From NCBI RefSeq assembly GCF_019458025.1, contig NZ_JAHZUY010000010.1, forward strand, positions 36,978-100,977: 64,000 bases of DNA, read 5' to 3'. Origin of the DNA: Caldovatus aquaticus (lineage in GTDB: Bacteria > Pseudomonadota > Alphaproteobacteria > Acetobacterales > Acetobacteraceae). A program made the position numbers and the translations under genes. The notes beneath the pieces were generated by a model, which worked only from the letters and a program-made list of their open reading frames with translations, had not been told where the DNA came from and did not search any database. Below are positions 8,490 to 17,708 of the stretch, one piece after another (position 1 is the stretch's first letter; every line of letters starts with the position of its first letter).

Positions 8490-9266
8490 TCAGTCGCCGG
8501 TCTGCGCCGCCGCGAGGCGCGCCAGCGCCACCGGCTCGAAGGGCGCCCGCCCCGGCGGCCCCGCGGCGAACAGCCAGTGCGGCGTGCCATCGGCGGCGAG
8601 CGCGAGCAGGCTGGAGCAGACCGTGCCGAAGCCGCCGAGCGGCGGGACGCACAGTGTCTCGGCCACGCCGATCGCGGGGTCGAATGCGTCGTCCGCCAGA
8701 AGCGCCGCCCAGCCGCGCCAGCCTGCGGGGCGGTCGGGCTCGGGCGGCGGCGCCGCCGCGAAGCGTGGCAGGTGGCGGCGGGTGCGCGGATGGGTCAGGT
8801 CGTTGGGATCGTGCGAGGTGATCAGGCTGATGCCGCAGGGCAGGGCCTCCACCTCCGGCCGGCCGTGGCCGAGGCCGCGCAGGAAGAAGGCCTCGCGCGA
8901 ATCGGCCAGCACCAGGTTGAAGGGGCGCCAGTCCCCCGCCGGCAGGGTCGCCGCGAGGTGCGCGGCGGCGCGCGCGGCGCTCCGGTGTTCGAGGGCGAGG
9001 AGCGGCAGGATGCCGCGCGACCGCTTGCCGGGTGCCGGACCAAGGCTGCCCGGCCGGTTCAGCACGGCCGCGACCACCCCCGTGCCGGTGTCGAGCGCCA
9101 TCCATGTGCCGCCCGCGCCGCGGTCCCTTCCGCCGACGACCTCCGGGCGATCCGGCCAGTGCGGCGCCGGCGGGTCCCAGGCCCGGTCCAGCCGCTCGTC
9201 GCGATTGGCGGCCATGAGCAGGGGCCAGGCGTGGCCGGGGCGGCGCAGCAGGATCACGGTGCACAC
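8490..9266 (-). CDS. NRDE (TANGO2)-family protein
   Basis: Family named for the Asn-Arg-Asp-Glu motif, seen here as ANRDERLDR (about residues 19-27), with the usual N-terminal CTVILLRR and a downstream GGRDRGAGGTWMA. The second residue is Cys, as in family members thought to be N-terminal nucleophile hydrolases or haem-handling proteins. The reading starts with GTG at 9266, which puts that Cys at position 2; any longer frame would bury it. Length 258 fits the family. Later blocks NRPGSLGPAPGKRSRG and LITSHDPNDLTHPR are typical. Biochemical function is not established in bacteria. Confidence 0.87.
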   Translation of the reverse strand: MCTVILLRRPGHAWPLLMAANRDERLDRAWDPPAPHWPDRPEVVGGRDRGAGGTWMALDTGTGVVAAVLNRPGSLGPAPGKRSRGILPLLALEHRSAARAAAHLAATLPAGDWRPFNLVLADSREAFFLRGLGHGRPEVEALPCGISLITSHDPNDLTHPRTRRHLPRFAAAPPPEPDRPAGWRGWAALLADDAFDPAIGVAETLCVPPLGGFGTVCSSLLALAADGTPHWLFAAGPPGRAPFEPVALARLAAAQTGD

Positions 9267-9342
9267 GCGGCGAACCTGCGCGAGCGCCGCCGCCGCGGCA
9301 AGATGCCGGCTTCGGGGGGCGGCGACGGGGCTGCGGCGCCCG

Positions 9343-9645
9343 TCAGAAGCGGAAGTAGAAGCCGACGCTGGGCGCCGGGGCGATGACGGCGGGCGGCGCG
9401 TAATAGACCGGCGGCGGCGCGTAATAGACCGGCGGCGGCGGCGCGTAATAGACGCGCGGCGCCGGACGGTACCAGTACACCGGCGGCGGGGGCGCCACGT
9501 AGTGGGGCCGCCCCCAGTACCAGTGCCCTCGATGCCAGCCGCCCCGGTGCCACCCGTCGCGATCGGCCGCGGCGTCGCCCGGCAGCGCCGTGAGGCCGAC
9601 CAGCAACGCACCGGCGCCGAGCAGGGCGAGGCGAAGCAGGCGCAT
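9343..9645 (-). CDS. Small secreted Tyr/Pro-rich protein
   Basis: 100 residues: signal peptide MRLLRLALLGAGALLVG..., mature region rich in Gly/His/Trp (GWHRGGWHRGHWYWGRPHY) and then three to four copies of a VYYAPPP unit, ending VGFYFRF. The terminal aromatic residue and the composition resemble small exported proteins common in Acetobacteraceae; no enzymatic motif is present. The start at 9645 is preceded by AGGGAGC. The neighbouring lipoprotein is similarly low in complexity, suggesting both belong to the cell envelope. Confidence 0.7.
   Translation of the reverse strand: MRLLRLALLGAGALLVGLTALPGDAAADRDGWHRGGWHRGHWYWGRPHYVAPPPPVYWYRPAPRVYYAPPPPVYYAPPPVYYAPPAVIAPAPSVGFYFRF
9401..9455. repeat. 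Tandem repeat encoding YYAPPPV units
   Basis: Units beginning TAATAGACC start at 9401, 9422 and 9446 (periods 21 and 24 bp), separated by GGC-rich spacers. The whole-codon periods keep the minus-strand frame. Length variation between strains is likely. Confidence 0.75.
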
Positions 9646-9748
9646 GATCCAGGCTCCCTGAGGACCATCCTTACGCAGGCAAGGAGGATGTATGCGACCC
9701 TTGGGGCGAAAACAGGGCAGCCCGGCGCGGCTGCCCGCCGCGCCGGCC

Positions 9749-10384
9749 TCAGCGGTCCGGCCGCCAGCCGCCGCGATGCCAAGGGGGAGGGCCGCCGCCC
9801 GGGCGGGCGGGCGGTCCGGCGCCCTGCCACGGCCCGCCGCCCCGGCCTGAGCCGGCGAGAGGAGGCGCCCCCGGCGGGCCGCCACCGTGCCAGGGCCGGC
9901 CGAATCCTCCCGGCCCGGCGGGCGGGGCCGGGTCGCGGGGCGCGAGGACGCCCCGCCAGGCCCCGGGTTCCGGCGCCCGCAGCCGCCGGTCGTGCCAGGC
10001 GGAAGGGGAGGGGCCCGCCGGCGGGCCCCAGGCGAAGGGCGATGGCGCCGGGCGGGGCCATCCGCCGCGATGGCCGCCCTGGAAGACGGGCGGCGGCGCG
10101 GGCACGCCACGGCCGTCCCAGGCCGGGTAGCCTCCGCCGGCAGGGTAGCCGCGGCGCCAGCCGCCGGCCGCGGCGAATGGGCCGCCGATCAGCGCGCCGC
10201 CATGGCGGGGCGGGCCGTAGCCATACGCCGCCGGCCCGTAGGCAGGGACGACCGCCGGGCCGTAGTAGCCGTAGGCGGAGCCGTCCCCGTCATAGGCGCA
10301 GCCGCCCAGGCCGAGCAGCGTCATGAGGAGGACGGGAAGGGAGCGCGGCCGGTCAGGACGCGCGCCGGGGCGGGGGCTGGGCAT
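9749..10384 (-). CDS. Putative Gly/Pro/Trp-rich lipoprotein
   Basis: 211 residues with a basic N-terminus, hydrophobic segment and lipobox LLGLGGC, so it is probably lipid-anchored in the envelope. After the Cys come Tyr/Gly-rich (YDGDGSAYGYYGP) and then Gly/Pro/Trp/Arg-rich sequences with no recognisable domain. ATG 10384 has GGAG 10 bp upstream and was preferred over an upstream in-frame ATG because it gives a proper signal sequence. It is followed in the same orientation by the small Tyr/Pro-rich secreted protein. Function unknown; low-complexity sequence prevents family assignment. Confidence 0.6.
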   Translation of the reverse strand: MPSPRPGARPDRPRSLPVLLMTLLGLGGCAYDGDGSAYGYYGPAVVPAYGPAAYGYGPPRHGGALIGGPFAAAGGWRRGYPAGGGYPAWDGRGVPAPPPVFQGGHRGGWPRPAPSPFAWGPPAGPSPSAWHDRRLRAPEPGAWRGVLAPRDPAPPAGPGGFGRPWHGGGPPGAPPLAGSGRGGGPWQGAGPPARPGGGPPPWHRGGWRPDR

Positions 10385-10493
10385 GGGGGGCTCTCCTGCG
10401 CCGCGCCGCCAGGCTGCAGCGGCCATGCGGCCGGAGCAGGGAGGATTTAGGGCGGCGCCGGGGCAGCGCCGACCGCGCCGCGCCCCGGCCGCG

Positions 10494-11834
<1,341 letters not shown>

Positions 11835-11935
11835 GGCGGGAGGCTCCGGAACGACGGAAGGCGGGCGCGGTTTGGCGCGACGCGGGCGGGCTTGGCAAGG
11901 GTGGAGGGGCCGGGGCGCCTCGCCGCCGCGCAAGA

Positions 11936-11964
11936 TTGCAAATAGATTGCTGTAAATTTATATG
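11936..11964 (+). promoter_or_regulatory. Candidate sigma-70-type promoter for the TerC-family pair
   Basis: TTGCAA, a 17-bp spacer, then TATATG, inside the most AT-rich patch of this region. Two ATTGC direct repeats 11 bp apart (11935 and 11946), one helical turn, overlap the -35 region and could be an operator. It would give a leader of roughly 105 nt before the first TerC-family start. Confidence 0.45.
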
Positions 11965-12075
11965 AGCGCGGTTCAGCCGCCCCGCGCGGCCGCCGCCGTT
12001 CGCCCGCATCCGCTCCGGGCGGGCGAGGACGGACGGACGGATCGGCGCAACGCACCATCCCAGGAACACGGTCCC

Positions 12076-12969
12076 ATGCCGGATTGGCTCGTCCCGCTCG
12101 CCCAGGTTCTGTTCATCGACATCGTGCTGGCCGGCGACAACGCCATCGTGGTCGGCATGGCCGCCGCGGGCCTGCCGCCGGCGCAGCGACGCCAAGCGAT
12201 CGTCTGGGGCATCGCGGCGGCGACGCTGATGCGCATCGCCTTCGCCTCGATCACCGTGCAGCTGCTGGCGATCGTCGGCCTCACCCTCGCCGGCGGCGTG
12301 CTGCTGCTCTGGGTGTGCTGGAAGATGTTCCGCGAGCTGCGCGAGCCGCACGGGAAGCCGGGTGATGTCGCCGACGCCGAGCCCGCGCACGCGCCGGAGG
12401 AGGGCTTCGCCGCGACGCCGCTGCCGGCTGCCGTGCCGCGCAAGACGCTGGGTCAGGCGATCACGCAGATCCTGATCGCCGACGTCTCGATGAGCCTCGA
12501 CAACGTGCTCGCGGTGGCAGGGGCGGCGAAGCATCACATCTGGGTGCTCGTGGTCGGCCTTGCGATCTCGGTGGTCCTGATGGGCGTGGCCGCGACGCTG
12601 ATCGCGCGCCTGCTCGAGCGGCACCGCTGGATCGCCTGGCTCGGCCTGCTGGTGATCCTCTACGTCGCGCTCGACATGATCTGGCACGGCACGCACGAGG
12701 TCGCCGAGAAGGTGCCAGGCGCCTACGCCTATCTCATGCTCCCGCTCGGCTATCTCGCCCTGCCGGGGGTCTTCCCCCCCTGGCTCTGGGCCATCGCGAC
12801 GCTCGGCCAGGTCATCGGCTTCACCGCCGTCGCCACCCTGGTGGTGGAGGTGCTGCGCAGCCGCCATGCCCGCCTGGCGGCGCGCGAACAGCCGCCCGTC
12901 GCCGCCGAGCGGAAATCTGTCGAAAATATTGCAGAAATGCCATTCAAGCGGACGAAGATCGTAGGGTAG
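12076..12969 (+). CDS. TerC-family integral membrane protein (first of two)
   Basis: Polytopic inner-membrane protein of the TerC/Alx/YkoY family, members of which are linked to Mn efflux or metallation of exported proteins. The two internally repeated family motifs are present: FIDIVLAGDNAIVVGMAAAG near the N-terminus and ADVSMSLDNVLAVAGAAKHH in the middle, each with the conserved acidic residue in a membrane segment. The 297 residues include about seven hydrophobic spans and an Asp/Glu/Ala loop. ATG 12076 was chosen by homology; an upstream in-frame start gives a non-family extension. The last 15 codons are unusually AT-rich. Confidence 0.88.
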   Translation: MPDWLVPLAQVLFIDIVLAGDNAIVVGMAAAGLPPAQRRQAIVWGIAAATLMRIAFASITVQLLAIVGLTLAGGVLLLWVCWKMFRELREPHGKPGDVADAEPAHAPEEGFAATPLPAAVPRKTLGQAITQILIADVSMSLDNVLAVAGAAKHHIWVLVVGLAISVVLMGVAATLIARLLERHRWIAWLGLLVILYVALDMIWHGTHEVAEKVPGAYAYLMLPLGYLALPGVFPPWLWAIATLGQVIGFTAVATLVVEVLRSRHARLAAREQPPVAAERKSVENIAEMPFKRTKIVG

Positions 12970-13092
12970 CGGCTTTTCGTCCAGCGTCGGCTCGACTAGC
13001 GTCCCGCCTCCGTTCACGGAGCCGGGATCGCGCCGTCCAGGTGGCGTCCGGGCTCCTGCCAAGCCTTCGGGCGCCACCGGAGACCGCTGCGC
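12970..13092 (+). promoter_or_regulatory. Structured leader before the second TerC-family gene
   Basis: 123-bp gap with nested pairing: CAGCG...CGCTG at the ends, CTCCG-ttca-CGGAG, and GGTGGCG...CGCCACC (7 bp), followed by GGAGACC just before the start codon, with GACTAGC near the 5' side. This loosely recalls the yybP-ykoY manganese riboswitch that often precedes TerC-type genes, but the canonical GGGGAGUAGC box is not intact. Confidence 0.25.
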
Positions 13093-13809
13093 ATGGACTG
13101 GCTGACCGCACTCTCGACCAGCTTCGACTTGGTCGTTCTGGGCAAGATCCTCGGCGTCAACATCGTCCTCTCGGGCGACAACGCGGTGCTGATCGCGCTC
13201 GCCGCCGCGGGCCTGCCCGCGGCGAAGCGCGGCCAGGCGATCCTGTTCGGCATGATCCTCGCCGTGGTGCTGCGCGTCCTGCTCAGCCTCGCGGCGGTCT
13301 ATCTGCTGGAGATCCCGGGCCTGCTGCTGCTGGGCGGCGCCATCCTGCTGTGGATCGCCTGGACCTTCTACAACGAGCTGCGCGAGGAGGACAAAGCCGA
13401 GGAGGCCGCGCTCGCCGGCGCGCGCGAGGCGCCGCACAAGACCATGGCGACCGCGCTGCAGCAGATCGTCATCGCCGACGTCTCGATGAGCCTCGATAAC
13501 GTGCTCGCGGTGGCGGGGGCGGCGGTGGGCAACATCCCGATGCTGGTCCTCGGCCTGACCATCTCCATCCTCATGATGGGTGCCGCGGCCACGGTGATCT
13601 CCCGGCTTATGGAACGCTACCGCTGGATCGCCTATGTCGGCGTCGCGCTCATCGTCTGGATCGGGGTGGAGATGATCTGGCACGACGCCGAACGGCTCTG
13701 GGGCATGTGGCAGGGCGAGGCTGCCGGGCACGCGGGCCTCCTGCTGCCCGGTGCGGCGCCGCCGCCTGCCGGGCACGGCGCGGATCCGGCCTGGCCGCTG
13801 CGCGGATGA
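13093..13809 (+). CDS. TerC-family (YjbE-type) integral membrane protein (second of two)
   Basis: 238-residue paralogue of the preceding gene, with the same paired motifs: NIVLSGDNAVLIALAAAGLP and IADVSMSLDNVLAVAGAA. It belongs to the shorter YjbE-like branch, about seven membrane spans with a charged loop (REEDKAEEAA) in the middle. The C-terminal tail is Ala/Gly/Pro-rich and not conserved. It follows the first paralogue by 123 bp of structured leader and overlaps the next gene by ATGA, so the lipoprotein is probably translated with it. Metal specificity is unknown. Confidence 0.88.
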   Translation: MDWLTALSTSFDLVVLGKILGVNIVLSGDNAVLIALAAAGLPAAKRGQAILFGMILAVVLRVLLSLAAVYLLEIPGLLLLGGAILLWIAWTFYNELREEDKAEEAALAGAREAPHKTMATALQQIVIADVSMSLDNVLAVAGAAVGNIPMLVLGLTISILMMGAAATVISRLMERYRWIAYVGVALIVWIGVEMIWHDAERLWGMWQGEAAGHAGLLLPGAAPPPAGHGADPAWPLRG

Positions 13810-14429
13810 GGCAGCGGGTCCGGTCGCCGCGGCGCGCGCTGCCGCTGCTGGTCGCGCTGCCGCTCGCCGCGGGCTGCGCCGAACTCGCCGTCGAGGCGCC
13901 GCAGCCCGCGCCGTCGTCGGCCGAGATCGCCCGCCGCCTGCCGGCCTCGGCCGGGGAATTCCAGCGCGGCGCCACTGTCGAGCACGAGGCGGAGCGGCCG
14001 GGATTCGGCACCGACGTGGACTACGCGACCCGCAGCCGGACGGCGGTTGCGAGCGTGCAGATCTACGACCGGGGCAGCCAGGTGCGCATTCCCGACGATC
14101 CGGCCGCGCCGGAGATCGAGGCGGAGCTCGACCGCTCCGTGGCCGAGACGCTGGAGGCGGTGGGCCGCCGTCCGGGCCGGCGTCTCGCCGAGCGGGAGCG
14201 CGCGACCGAGGCGCTGCCGGAGGACGCCGGGCCGGGGCTGCGCTGCGCGGTCCTGCGCGGCAGCTACGGACGCATGCCGGTGACGCAGAAGATCTGCGTC
14301 GGCGGGGCGGCGGGGAAGTTCCTCAAGGTGCAGATGACGACCGTGGACCGCACCGCGCCGGCGGTGGACACCGGCTCCTTCCTCGCCGCGGTCGTGCGCG
14401 CCGCGCGCGGGCGGCCCCGCGCGCCTTGA
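13806..14429 (+). CDS. Putative lipoprotein coupled to TerC-family gene
   Basis: 207 residues beginning with basic residues and a hydrophobic stretch ending in the lipobox PLAAGC, predicting an envelope lipoprotein. The mature part has FQRGATVEHEAERPGFGTDVDYAT, a repeated Ala/Glu-rich helix and two Cys (LRCAVLRG, KICVGG). I know no family for it. ATG 13806 overlaps the TerC-family stop (ATGA), so co-translation is likely and a role in the same metal or stress process is a reasonable inference, though not demonstrated. Confidence 0.72.
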   Translation: MRQRVRSPRRALPLLVALPLAAGCAELAVEAPQPAPSSAEIARRLPASAGEFQRGATVEHEAERPGFGTDVDYATRSRTAVASVQIYDRGSQVRIPDDPAAPEIEAELDRSVAETLEAVGRRPGRRLAERERATEALPEDAGPGLRCAVLRGSYGRMPVTQKICVGGAAGKFLKVQMTTVDRTAPAVDTGSFLAAVVRAARGRPRAP

Positions 14430-14546
14430 CGCCGACCGCTCCCGGCCGCGGGCGGGAACGGCCCCGCGCGGCCGCGTGAGGCGCGAACGCCGCCCGGTCC
14501 CGCGCGTTGGCGTGGCGATCCGGCACACCGCGGGAGGAGACGGTCC

Positions 14547-14984
14547 ATGGCCGCCACGATCCATCGCACCGCTTCGGCTGCCTGGCGGGGCGGCGGCAAG
14601 GAGGGGCGGGGCAGCCTGACGACGCCCAGCGGGGCGCTGCGCGACACCCCCTACTCCTTCGCCACCCGCTTCGGCGAGGACCGCGGCACCAACCCCGAGG
14701 AACTGATCGCGGCCGCCCACGCCGGCTGCTTCACCATGGCGCTCGCCTTCCGCCTGTCCGGCGCAGGGCACGCGCCGGAGAGCCTCCGCACCGAGGCGCG
14801 CGTCACCATGGAGCAGGAGGCGGCGGGCGGCTGGCGCATCGCCGCCGTGGCGCTGCGCCTGTGCGCGCGGGTGCCCGGCATCGCCGAGCCCGAGTTCCGC
14901 CGCCTGGCCGAGGAGGCGAAGGCCAACTGTCCGGTCTCGCGCGTCCTGAACGCGGAGATCGGCCTGGAGGCGACGCTCGAATAG
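14547..14984 (+). CDS. OsmC-family peroxiredoxin
   Basis: Thiol peroxidase of the OsmC/Ohr superfamily that reduces organic hydroperoxides. Both catalytic cysteines are in place: C61 in AAAHAGCFTMAL and C128 in KANCPVSRVLN; the Arg/Glu network residues (SFATRF, NPEELIAAAHA) agree with the OsmC rather than Ohr branch. Length 145 is standard. ATG 14547 lies downstream of GGGAGGAGACGG. It stands alone between a lipoprotein and an amidohydrolase. Confidence 0.92.
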   Translation: MAATIHRTASAAWRGGGKEGRGSLTTPSGALRDTPYSFATRFGEDRGTNPEELIAAAHAGCFTMALAFRLSGAGHAPESLRTEARVTMEQEAAGGWRIAAVALRLCARVPGIAEPEFRRLAEEAKANCPVSRVLNAEIGLEATLE

Positions 14985-15080
14985 GCGTCCGCCGGCCGCA
15001 CGGGTCGCGCAGGAACGCCTTGCGCCCCCCGCCCGGCGCGGCGCAGGCTGCGGCAGGGCGCGCAGGCCGGGGAGGGCGCG

Positions 15081-16532
15081 ATGACGACGGACTCCACCCT
15101 GATCCGCAACGCCGCGTGGGCCGTGGTCTGGGACGCCGCCGCCGGGCGCCACGCCTACGCGCGCGGCGTGGACATCGCCCTGGCGGGCGGACGGATCGCG
15201 GCGATCGCGCCGCACGACCCGGCGGCGCCGCCGCCTGCCGGCGCGGCGGTGGTGGACGGGCGCGACACCCTCGTCCTGCCGGGCCTCGTCAACGTCCACA
15301 CCCACCCGACCACCGAGCCCGCCTATCGCGGCGTGCGCGAGGACCACGGCGTGCCGGAGCAGGCGATGACCGGCCTGTTCGAGCGCATGCAGGCCTTCCG
15401 CCTCGACCCCGAGGGCCAGCGCGCCGCGATGCGCCTCGCCTATGCCGAGCTGATGGCCGCCGGCGTGACCAGCGTCGTGGACCTCACCAGCCCGTTCGAG
15501 GGCTGGCTCGACGTGATGCGCGAGAGCGGCCTGCGGGTCTGGGTCGGGCCCGGCTACGCCAGCGCGCGCTGGGGCATGAGCGCGCCGCAGACCGTCACCT
15601 GGATCTGGGACGAGGCCGCGGGGCGCCGCGCCTTCCAGCGCGCCCAGGCGATCATGGACGAGGCGGAGCGCGATCCCTCCGGCCGCCTCTCGGGCATCGT
15701 CTTCCCGGCGCAGATCGACACCGTGGAGGAGGGGCTGCTGCGCGACTCCCTCGCGCTCGCGGAGGCCACCGGCCGCCCCTTCACCACCCACATCGCCCAG
15801 GCGGTGGTGGAGGTGCGCGAGATCCTCCGCCGCCACGGCGTCACCCCGATCCAGTACGCGGCGCGGCTCGGCCTGCTGACGCCGCGCACCATCCTCGGGC
15901 ATGCGATCTTCGTGGACGAGCATCCCTCGGTCGGCTGGCACACGCGGCGCGACCTCGCGCTGATGGCCGGGCACGGCGTCGCCGTCGCCCATTGCCCGAG
16001 CCCCTTCGCGCGCTACGGCGAGCACCTGCGGCATTTCGGCCGCTACGCCGCCCGCGGCGTGCGCATGGCGATGGGCACCGACTGCGCGCCGCACAACCTG
16101 ATCGAGGAGATGCGCCTCGCCCTGCTGCTCGCGCGCAACGCGGCGCGCGACCTCGCCGCTGCCGACACCGCGGCGGTGTTCCACGCGGCGACGGTCGGGG
16201 GCGCGGATGCGCTCGGCCGGCCCGACCTCGGGCGGCTCGCGGTCGGCGCGCGGGCGGACGTGGTGCTGGTGGACCTCCGCCATCCGCTGATGACGCCGCC
16301 GCGCGATCCACTGCGCGCCCTGGTGTTCCACGCCGCCGACCGGGCGGTGCGGCGGGTCTATGTGGACGGCCGCCTCGTCCATGCGGACGGCCGGCCGGTC
16401 CGTCTCGACCTGCGGGAGGCGGCCGGGACCCTGGCCGAGGCCCAGGCGCGCATGCTGCGCGACGCGGCGCGGCGCGACTACCGCGGCCGCGACGGCGACG
16501 CGATCGCCCCGCTCGCCCTGCCCTTCGCCTGA
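15081..16532 (+). CDS. Metal-dependent amidohydrolase (TrzN/AtzA/SsnA-like subtype)
   Basis: Hydrolase of the amidohydrolase superfamily, cyclic-imidate or deaminase branch, acting on C-N or similar bonds. In 483 residues the metal ligands are visible: H73-x-H75 in NVHTHPTT, a His in THIAQ, a further His in LGHAIFVDEH, and the Asp in MGTDCAPHN. The N- and C-terminal beta-sandwich (RNAAWAVVWD..., RRVYVDGRLVHADG) is complete. ATG 15081 follows GGGGAGGG. The substrate cannot be deduced; the HNLIEEMR continuation resembles chlorohydrolase or guanine/cytosine-deaminase relatives. Confidence 0.85.
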   Translation: MTTDSTLIRNAAWAVVWDAAAGRHAYARGVDIALAGGRIAAIAPHDPAAPPPAGAAVVDGRDTLVLPGLVNVHTHPTTEPAYRGVREDHGVPEQAMTGLFERMQAFRLDPEGQRAAMRLAYAELMAAGVTSVVDLTSPFEGWLDVMRESGLRVWVGPGYASARWGMSAPQTVTWIWDEAAGRRAFQRAQAIMDEAERDPSGRLSGIVFPAQIDTVEEGLLRDSLALAEATGRPFTTHIAQAVVEVREILRRHGVTPIQYAARLGLLTPRTILGHAIFVDEHPSVGWHTRRDLALMAGHGVAVAHCPSPFARYGEHLRHFGRYAARGVRMAMGTDCAPHNLIEEMRLALLLARNAARDLAAADTAAVFHAATVGGADALGRPDLGRLAVGARADVVLVDLRHPLMTPPRDPLRALVFHAADRAVRRVYVDGRLVHADGRPVRLDLREAAGTLAEAQARMLRDAARRDYRGRDGDAIAPLALPFA

Positions 16533-16546
16533 GCGGCGGCGCGGGG

Positions 16547-17695
16547 TTACCCCACCGCCGCCTTCAGCGCCCGCACCAGCTCCAGCGGGTCGTCGTGCAG
16601 CGCGGCGACCCCGGCCGCGCGCAGCGCGGCGCGCGCCTCCTCCAGCGAATAGCCGGCGAGCGAGGCGTGGGCGGCGGCGAAGCCGACGAACAGCGGCTTC
16701 GGCGGCGGGCTCTCGCGCAGCGCCTTCGCCAGCGCCTCGACCCGGCCCTTGAGCGGCCGCGAGGCGATGGTGGTGTAGAACAGCGTCGCCTTCACCTCCG
16801 GCCGCCGCGCGATCTCGAAGGCGAGGGCGAGGCGCTCCGGCATGGTCTCGTCCGGCCCGCCCTGCGCGTTGTCCATGAAGCAGGCCGCCGGCAGGCCGGC
16901 ATCGCCGAGCAGGTCGAGCATCAGCATCCCGAGCCCCGCCCCGGCGGTCACCATCGCCACCGTCCCTCCCGGCAGCTCGACCAGGTGGAAGCCGCGCTCG
17001 CGCGCGCGGCGCTCGAGCGGCGTCAGCGCGGCGGCGGCGAGCGCGGCGGAGAGCGGCGTCTCCTCCGCCGCCGGCGCGTGGCGGAACGCCGCCGCGTCGT
17101 CGCGCACCAGCTTGGCGTCGCAGGCGACCAGCCGCCCGTCGGCGAGCTGCGCGAGCGGGTTGATCTCCAGGAGCTCGAGATCCTCCGCCGCCAGCACGCG
17201 CGCGAGCCGCACCGCAAGGCGCGCGAGGCGCGCGGCGAGGTCGGGGGGGAAGGCGTCGCCCTTGCGCAGCGCTGCGAACACGCCCGCCGCGGCGCCCGGC
17301 GCCTCGGGGTCGAGGTGGTGGCGGAGCGGCGGCGCGCCCGCCTCGACCTCCACCCCGCCCTCGGCCGAGACCAGGAGCTCGATCGCCTGGGCGGTGCCGT
17401 CCACGCGCAGCGCGAGGTAGAGCTCCCGCGCGATCGGCATCGCCTCCTCGAGCAGCAGCGGCGCGGCGGGATCGCCCAGCGCGGCGCGGATCGCCTCGGC
17501 CGCGCCCGGCTCCTCCGCCCGGCGCACCAGGCCGCGCTTGCCGCGCCCGCCCTCCGGCACCTGCGCCTTGAGGAAGGCGCCGGCGCGCGGGAAACCGGCG
17601 GGCGGCGATTCGCCCGGGCGCAGCAGCACGCCGCGCGGGACCGCGATGCCGTGGCGGCGCAGCAGCGCCTTGCCCTCCTGCTCGATCAGCCGCAC
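16547..17695 (-). CDS. Acyl-CoA ligase (ADP-forming) beta-like subunit, SucC family
   Basis: ATP-grasp subunit of a succinate-CoA ligase-like enzyme. Reading 382 residues from GTG 17695: KALLRRHGIAVPRGVL (family start), FLKAQVPEGGRGKRGLV nucleotide loop, LEEAMPIARELYLAL, LELLEINPLAQLADG (metal site) and TAGAGLGMLMLDLLGD. GGAGGG sits 5 bp before the GTG, settling the start. C-terminal DNAQGGPDE and FYTTIASRPLKG differ from true SucC, so the acid substrate may not be succinate. Its partner alpha-like gene is divergent with the start codons facing each other 13 bp apart, instead of the usual sucC-sucD order. Confidence 0.82.
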   Translation of the reverse strand: MRLIEQEGKALLRRHGIAVPRGVLLRPGESPPAGFPRAGAFLKAQVPEGGRGKRGLVRRAEEPGAAEAIRAALGDPAAPLLLEEAMPIARELYLALRVDGTAQAIELLVSAEGGVEVEAGAPPLRHHLDPEAPGAAAGVFAALRKGDAFPPDLAARLARLAVRLARVLAAEDLELLEINPLAQLADGRLVACDAKLVRDDAAAFRHAPAAEETPLSAALAAAALTPLERRARERGFHLVELPGGTVAMVTAGAGLGMLMLDLLGDAGLPAACFMDNAQGGPDETMPERLALAFEIARRPEVKATLFYTTIASRPLKGRVEALAKALRESPPPKPLFVGFAAAHASLAGYSLEEARAALRAAGVAALHDDPLELVRALKAAVG

Positions 17696-17708
17696 CTTGC
17701 CCTCCGTG

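Noticed and set aside
11965..12075. yybP-ykoY riboswitch before the first TerC gene
   Set aside because: The leader lacks the conserved purine box and the terminal GACC-type loop; only the second TerC leader shows any resemblance.
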